A stretch of DNA of 35,368 nucleotides, taken from IMG/VR virus record IMGVR_UViG_3300020180_000065, positions 1 to 35,368 of that record; one strand, 5' to 3'. Origin of the DNA: a virus. This document shows, piece after piece, positions 32,242 through 35,368 of this stretch. The position numbers were made by a program, and so were the translations under genes. How positions within the stretch are numbered: the stretch's first letter is position 1; each line of letters opens with the position of its first letter. The notes beneath the pieces were generated by a model. It was given only the letters and a program-made list of their open reading frames with translations, did not search any database and was not told the origin of the DNA.

Positions 32242-32272
32242 CGTTTCCAAGCGGTAACACGTCCTTTCGCGG

Positions 32273-32316
32273 GCAAAATGTTTCTACTTGCAAACGTTTT
32301 CAGTTAGAACCATAGT
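32273..32316 (+). promoter_or_regulatory. pR-like promoter with paired CI-type operators
   Basis: Operators GCAAAATGTTTCTA (32273-32286) and TGCAAACGTTTTCA (32289-32302) have centres 16 bp apart, like the left pair. TTGCAA (32288-32293), 17 bases, then CATAGT (32311-32316) is the promoter for cro. The unit aligns without gaps to the left promoter from GTTTCTA to the start codon. Confidence 0.75.
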
Positions 32317-32322
32317 TCTGGG

Positions 32323-32559
32323 ATGCTTCGAGATGTCACGCAGGGGTGCCTGTTGTTGCGAGCGGTGTTGGTCAAAAAGTCGTATCGCGACGTCGCCAAG
32401 CAGCTGGACTGCAGCCACGCGCAAGTCTTCCGATGGGTCGAGGGCGACCGTATGCCTTCGATCGAAATGGCTTGTCGGCTCGAGTCGCAGTTCGCAATTC
32501 CGGTGAAAGCGTGGCGAGAGCCCGCCTCCGAATCTCCCCCACCCGATCGCGCCGCGTAA
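32323..32559 (+). CDS. Cro-like helix-turn-helix protein
   Basis: This 78-residue protein is divergent from the repressor gene. LVKKSYRDVAKQLDCSHAQV then FRWVEGDRMPSIEMACRLES is an XRE-type helix-turn-helix, and IPVKAWREPA closes the domain. By position it should be the Cro of this switch, competing with the repressor for the AAACGTTT sites. The start codon lies 6 bases after the -10-like box, so translation may begin at or near the mRNA 5' end. Confidence 0.8.
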   Translation: MLRDVTQGCLLLRAVLVKKSYRDVAKQLDCSHAQVFRWVEGDRMPSIEMACRLESQFAIPVKAWREPASESPPPDRAA

Positions 32560-32688
32560 CTCCACCCCCTAGGGTTTGTGCAATCTGCACCTAGTGCAAG
32601 ATGCACGCAATTCCACGTGTCGGGTTAGCAGTGAAAAACAGCCACAAATTGTGGGTGCTTAGGCGCACCTAGTTGAACGGAGGGACAC
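32560..32688. promoter_or_regulatory. Regulatory gap with dyads before the antirepressor gene
   Basis: The gap holds two tandem palindromes, GTGCAATCTGCAC (32578-32590) and GTGCAAGATGCAC (32594-32606). It also has CCACAA/TTGTGG around one base (32642-32654), the inverted pair GGTGC/GCACC (32654-32669), and the direct repeat GCACCTAGT (32587 and 32665). Together these indicate a second, non-CI control point. GGAGGG precedes the TTG start at 32689. Confidence 0.6.
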
Positions 32689-33372
32689 TTGAACGAAATA
32701 ATAGTGCGAGTCGATGATCGGCAATACGTCTCCCGCAATGGGGAACTCTACGGATTGGACGTCGAGCTAGCGAAGCAGCTTGGCTACGCGCGTCCTGCGG
32801 ACGTTCGGAAGCTTGTATTCCGCCTGGTAAAAGCCAAAATCCTCAATGATTCTGAGGTTATCGCCATCGTGGCGCAAACCTCCACGCGCGGCGGCCGGCC
32901 CGCACTCGAATATTGGCTCAGCGAGTCCGGTGCGATCAAGGTTGCGGCGAAGAGCGACACACCCGAAGCAACTCGCGTGCTGGACAAGGTCATCCTTGTC
33001 TACCGCGAAGCCGTTCGGAGCTTCAGAGAGTCAACTCGCGTCCTTGGAGAGCCGGCACCCGCTGCCCCAATCGCTCATGACGAGGCCTCAACCCGCTACT
33101 GCGCTGGCGCGGTGTATATCGGGGACAATCCGCTCCTGCGCAAGCAGATGCAACGCGCGATCAGGTGGACCGCGACGCGCACGGGAGCGAGTCCCCAGAA
33201 GATAGCTGGTGAGGCTCGACGCCTGATGAAAGTGAATAGTCAATTTGCCATTCTCATCGATAGAGCGGAATTCGTTTTTACCCATCTAGAGGCCCTCGCT
33301 AGTGGGCAATTGCTTCTGGCCGTGGGGCCGGCCCGCTCCGACTCCAAGCAACTCAGGATGTTCGACTCCTGA
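32689..33372 (+). CDS. Rha/antirepressor-like phage regulatory protein
   Basis: This 227-residue protein starts at TTG with GGAGGG upstream. ELAKQLGYARPADVRKLVFR then VAQTSTRGGRPALEYWLSES and GAIKVAAKSDTPEATRVLDK is the pattern of Rha/KilA-linked phage regulators (GRPA-x-EY-x-L, then a helix with T-x-x-A). The C-terminal part is helical. Such proteins inhibit the repressor or act in early regulation. It lies downstream of cro in a gap rich in dyads. Because the CI-like repressor cannot be cut by itself, this is the natural inducer candidate. Confidence 0.72.
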   Translation: MNEIIVRVDDRQYVSRNGELYGLDVELAKQLGYARPADVRKLVFRLVKAKILNDSEVIAIVAQTSTRGGRPALEYWLSESGAIKVAAKSDTPEATRVLDKVILVYREAVRSFRESTRVLGEPAPAAPIAHDEASTRYCAGAVYIGDNPLLRKQMQRAIRWTATRTGASPQKIAGEARRLMKVNSQFAILIDRAEFVFTHLEALASGQLLLAVGPARSDSKQLRMFDS

Positions 33373-33416
33373 CCAGCAGCTGAAACCAAGTCTCAGAACC
33401 GATCAAAAGGAGTGCC

Positions 33417-34049
33417 ATGAAAAAGAAGACCCAGGCTCAAACCAACAGTGCGGAGAAGCGAGCTGTCGATTGCGTCGACCTCTCGCTCGGTCGCACAAAG
33501 GAAATCATTCGAGCTGCAAGAGGAGATGCAGCTCTCGTGACCCTCCACCTTCGCGTCAACGAGCCCGACGCCCGCGCAGAATACGATCGCGGCCGCTCCA
33601 CGAGAAAGCACTCGACCCGCGCCACAACGCAGCCTATGCGGCTCATCACGCAAAAGGAGCTCGCTGCCGGCGCTGCTCTCTACCCGTACCCCGAAGACGT
33701 AGAGCGCCCGAAGACGCGTAGTGAGTGCGGGACAGAGCGACCTTGTCCATTTGTTTCGTGCAAGATGCATCTTTATTTAGATGTCACCGAAGTTGGCAGT
33801 ATCAAACGTAACTTCCCCAATATCGAAGTAGAGGACATGCCCTATTCGTGCGCATTGGACGAAGCGGACAACGGTCCGCTCAATCTGCACGAGCTTGGAG
33901 CGCGCATGAACATGACTCGTGAGCGAGTTCGGCAAATCGAGAACGACGGCAAGGCGAAGCTTTTGCGTAAGCCGCTGGCGAGGCGTGCTCTTGAGTTGAT
34001 TGTCGAAGAGCCGACGACGACGGACAGCAAGCTGGCTGTGTCGCGATGA
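33417..34049 (+). CDS. Sigma-region-4-like DNA-binding protein
   Basis: This 210-residue protein has a good ribosome site (AAGGAG). A basic N-terminal half is followed by RPCPFVSCKMHLYLDV (Cys pair, about 109-124), then a region with CALDEADNGP and LNLHELGARMNMTRERVRQI, then ENDGKAKL, which is the sigma-70 region 4 signature. No regions 2 or 3 are present, so it is not a complete sigma factor. It may bind the -35 box and bring or displace host polymerase. I link the Cys/HLYLDV/TRERVRQIE layout with Myxococcota proteins, which is a memory-based clue to the host and not proof. Confidence 0.78.
   Translation: MKKKTQAQTNSAEKRAVDCVDLSLGRTKEIIRAARGDAALVTLHLRVNEPDARAEYDRGRSTRKHSTRATTQPMRLITQKELAAGAALYPYPEDVERPKTRSECGTERPCPFVSCKMHLYLDVTEVGSIKRNFPNIEVEDMPYSCALDEADNGPLNLHELGARMNMTRERVRQIENDGKAKLLRKPLARRALELIVEEPTTTDSKLAVSR
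33758..33770. promoter_or_regulatory. GTGCA-N3-TGCAY site inside the sigma-like gene
   Basis: GTGCAAGATGCAT shares the 11 bases TGCAAGATGCA with the sites at 32594 and 35307. It lies in codons for SCKMH, so it could be a codon coincidence or an internal operator. Confidence 0.35.
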
Positions 34050-34117
34050 CGATGCCCGCGCAGAAGCCAGGGTCGTCGCGCCAAGATATGGGCGTGGAGA
34101 GGAGGGTTTTACAGTGA
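34046..34117 (+). CDS. Micro-ORF, 23 residues, bridging two genes
   Basis: ATG at 34046 overlaps the stop of the sigma-like gene (ATGA), and TGA at 34115-34117 overlaps the GTG start of the next gene (GTGA). It encodes a basic, Pro/Gln/Arg-rich peptide with no domain. Within it lies GGAGAGGAGGG, the ribosome site of the next gene. It may exist mainly to couple translation. Confidence 0.35.
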   Translation: MTMPAQKPGSSRQDMGVERRVLQ

Positions 34118-34503
34118 GTGAAAAGAGTGCACGAGTATACCGGGCGACTATGCATCACCCTCGATATGTGGTGCATCGCGATTTTGGGAGTAAGCGCGAG
34201 CGCGACGAGTGGCTAATTACGTCTACGGAATTCAAGGCATCGCTCTCCCGTGTCCGCATCCGCGTGCTTCCGGTGAAGGGCAGGAGTTTCGCGTGGGCGA
34301 TTCGGAAGATGCGTGAGCGCAAGACTGTCAGGGCCATAGGCGGGAAGTGCATCTATCGAATTGAACTCACGGGAATCATGGCGCGCCCCGAGGAGCTCCA
34401 ATGCTGGAACGGCATCGTTTGGCGACGATGCGGGAGCGAGTCGTCGTGGACTGAATTTGAAATACTAGGCCTTTGGGTGCTCGCCGAAAAGGTGAAGACG
34501 TGA
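34114..34503 (+). CDS. Hypothetical protein
   Basis: This 129-residue basic protein starts at GTG 34114 with GGAGAGGAGGG upstream, and both flanks overlap (GTGA). Its opening MSEKSARVY uses the same DNA string, AGAGTGCACGAGTAT, as the gene at 34760 (QSARVW). The rest is beta-rich (ARVYRATMHHPRYVVHRDFG, FKASLSRVRIRVLPVKGRSF, GIVWRRCGSESSWTEFEILG). No family is recognised. Confidence 0.6.
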   Translation: MSEKSARVYRATMHHPRYVVHRDFGSKRERDEWLITSTEFKASLSRVRIRVLPVKGRSFAWAIRKMRERKTVRAIGGKCIYRIELTGIMARPEELQCWNGIVWRRCGSESSWTEFEILGLWVLAEKVKT

Positions 34504-34763
34504 GGCGAAACGCACGTGTCGAAGCGTTGGAAGACGAAGTGCGCCGACTTCGTGGCTTTATCCAACTGCTACAAACGCCACCGGGTGACTCTCCACTCGT
34601 GTCTTGCGGATCCGATTGCGTTGCTGCCTTGTCAGGCGGCGGGATGTCGACCAACGGCGGATGCAACTGCGACGAACGAACACTGCGCCGCGCAACGCGG
34701 TGGTGGCGCCGGGTAGCGGAGTTTCGCCAAGCGACGATACAGCAGATGCGCGGTGGGACGTGA
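34500..34763 (+). CDS. Hypothetical protein with Cys-rich middle
   Basis: This 87-residue protein starts at GTG in a GTGA overlap. It begins with a coiled helix (RVEALEDEVRRLRGFIQLLQ), then has Cys at VSCGSDC and GGCNCDE, and a basic helix (RTLRRATRWWRRVAEFRQAT). It could bind zinc and nucleic acid. It ends MRGGT, with the same DNA end (GGTGGGACGTGAG) as the next gene, a sign of local duplication. No family is recognised. Confidence 0.55.
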   Translation: MRRNARVEALEDEVRRLRGFIQLLQTPPGDSPLVSCGSDCVAALSGGGMSTNGGCNCDERTLRRATRWWRRVAEFRQATIQQMRGGT

Positions 34764-34978
34764 GCCGCGTGCAGAGTGCACGAGTATGGTGTCCGGTTTG
34801 CGAAGTCGATGCGACGTGGTCATCGTCACAAGAATTCTGGTATTGCATTGCGTGCAGAGTGAATGCGCCTCCGAAGGCATGGGCCGAGCTCATGACGCAA
34901 CGCTTGTATGCCGACGATTATCGATACGACGGTGATCAAGACGACAACATCGCCGCCGCGCTGCGGGGTGGGACGTGA
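34760..34978 (+). CDS. Zinc-ribbon small protein
   Basis: This 72-residue protein starts at GTG in a GTGA overlap. CPVCEVDATWSSSQEFWYCI then AC gives CxxC ... CxxC, a single zinc ribbon. The end is acidic (DDYRYDGDQDDN), then AALRGGT. It may be a nucleic-acid or protein-binding early accessory protein. Its start overlaps a GTGCA-N3-TGCAC site at 34769. Confidence 0.6.
   Translation: MSRVQSARVWCPVCEVDATWSSSQEFWYCIACRVNAPPKAWAELMTQRLYADDYRYDGDQDDNIAAALRGGT
34769..34781. promoter_or_regulatory. Perfect GTGCA-N3-TGCAC site
   Basis: GTGCAGAGTGCAC lies at codons 4-8 of the 34760 gene. It is the third perfect copy of this palindrome in the window, the others being at 32578 and 32594. Confidence 0.4.
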
Positions 34979-35295
34979 GTGACACACTTGAACAAATTAT
35001 CGATCTGATTCATCAGGCGAGATATGACGCATCGGCTCGCCTCGTATTGCTGGATATAGAGCTCGAGACTGGCATCAAATATCAGCGAAGAAGGATTCGG
35101 GCGCGGCCGAAGTTGTGGTCGGGTTCGAAGTCGGGGTCGCGGTCGTGGTTGTGGTCGCGGTCGGGTTCGAGGTCGAAGTCGTGGTCGAAGTCGGGGTCGT
35201 GGTCGGGTTCGAAGTCGTGGTCGAAGTCGGGTTCGAAGTCGTGGTCGGGGTCGAAGTCGTGGTCGTCGTCTAAGTCGGGAGCGGGGTCCATTTGA
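34975..35295 (+). CDS. Ser-X dipeptide-repeat protein, copy A (complete)
   Basis: This 106-residue protein starts at GTG in a GTGA overlap. The N-terminus is an ordinary helical domain (DTLEQIIDLIHQARYDASAR, LVLLDIELETGIKYQRRRIR), followed by a long Ser-X alternation (LWSGSKSGSRSWLWSRSG and onward) ending KSGAGSI. The second half is strongly basic and tryptophan-rich. The N-terminal domain suggests a real protein, while the tail may bind RNA, DNA or a membrane. The same DNA read on the other strand gives Arg-X or Asp-X repeats, which are treated as shadows. Its tandem paralogue follows immediately. Confidence 0.68.
   Translation: MSDTLEQIIDLIHQARYDASARLVLLDIELETGIKYQRRRIRARPKLWSGSKSGSRSWLWSRSGSRSKSWSKSGSWSGSKSWSKSGSKSWSGSKSWSSSKSGAGSI
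35116..35277 (+). repeat. Hexanucleotide (TCG-NNN) minisatellite, copy A
   Basis: This is an imperfect 6-bp tandem repeat of 162 bases, six units longer than the copy at 70-195. Changes between the two copies are mostly additions or losses of whole units plus a few substitutions. GGTTCGAA inside it resembles a tRNA T-loop only by chance. Confidence 0.85.
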
Positions 35296-35368
35296 ATTCA
35301 TTGGTCATGCAAGATGCACTCATCGATCTGATTCATCAGGCGAGATATGACGCATCGGCTCGCCTCGT
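35292..35368 (+). CDS. 5' part of Ser-X dipeptide-repeat protein, copy B
   Basis: This is the start of the second tandem copy, and it continues at base 1. The TTG at 35292 overlaps the stop of copy A (TTGA), giving MNSLVMQDALIDLIHQARYD, while the ATG at 35307 is the alternative start. MNSLV is nearly the same as MKSLV at the beginning of the gene at 210. The tandem unit therefore includes one repeat gene plus the first codons of the next gene. The last 41 bases are identical to the corresponding part of copy A. Confidence 0.6.
   Translation, partial: MNSLVMQDALIDLIHQARYDASARL
35307..35319. promoter_or_regulatory. ATGCA-N3-TGCAC site at the start of copy B
   Basis: ATGCAAGATGCAC shares TGCAAGATGCA with the sites at 32594 and 33758. 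It coincides with the ATG of copy B, where a bound protein could affect translation-coupled transcription. Confidence 0.35.

Noticed and set aside
34936-35301. Long minus-strand frames opposite the Ser-X repeats, encoding Arg-X or Asp-X repeats
   Set aside because: The 6-bp repeat keeps several frames open by composition alone. The plus-strand frame has a GTGA-coupled start and an ordinary N-terminal domain, which the minus frames lack.

Overview
The window looks like an almost complete, circularly permuted genome of a tailed phage with a short tail (podovirus type), about 35.4 kb, GC-rich with one conspicuous AT-rich island at 4.70-4.79 kb. The two window ends lie inside the second of two tandem copies of one gene. 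Joining end to start rebuilds that copy, except that one base appears to be missing at the junction. No rRNA, tRNA, CRISPR array, insertion sequence or integrase was seen. The host cannot be read directly. A sigma-region-4-like protein at 33.4-34.0 kb has a Cys/HLYLDV/TRERVRQIE arrangement that I associate with Myxococcota proteins, so a myxobacterium-like host is a reasonable guess and no more.

Control centre (31.7-33.4 kb). A leftward CI-like repressor faces a rightward Cro-like gene. Both its flanks carry a pair of 14-bp AAACGTTT-centred operators overlapping a nearly identical promoter, the same logic as lambda OL/pL and OR/pR. The left operators are written into the last codons of the repressor gene. 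A Rha/antirepressor-like gene follows cro. The repressor lacks a LexA-type peptidase domain, so induction probably goes through an antirepressor.

Rightward early genes (32.3-35.4 kb, continuing from 1 to 4.66 kb). These are cro, the antirepressor, the sigma-like protein, several small accessory proteins, the tandem Ser-X dipeptide-repeat genes, and then a replication block: superfamily 2 helicase, dNTP pyrophosphohydrolase-like protein, VRR-NUC nuclease and a prim-pol/VirE-type primase-helicase. A nested dyad and an AT-rich, trinucleotide-periodic tract follow directly and are a good origin candidate. Genes here overlap by ATGA, GTGA or TTGA, including micro-ORFs of 23-33 codons.

Rightward late genes (4.85-26.9 kb). 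DNA-binding proteins come first, then small terminase candidate, acetyltransferase, large terminase, portal, scaffold, HK97-fold capsid, adaptor, nozzle, an unusual S74-domain virion protein, two ejection proteins, two LamG-like tail proteins, membrane and lipoprotein genes, GH24 endolysin and a holin candidate. Six of these genes have no Shine-Dalgarno but share CTAACR placed exactly 13 bases before the start codon. It resembles the start-associated sequences of some mycobacteriophages and is the most interesting novelty seen.

Leftward early genes (31.7-26.8 kb). The pL-like promoter drives a zinc-ribbon protein, small genes, an HNH endonuclease, a Sak4-like recombinase, a Cas4-like nuclease and SSB, which together form a recombination module. 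A second promoter, with an 18-bp palindrome filling its spacer, appears to drive three more small genes that converge on the lysis genes.
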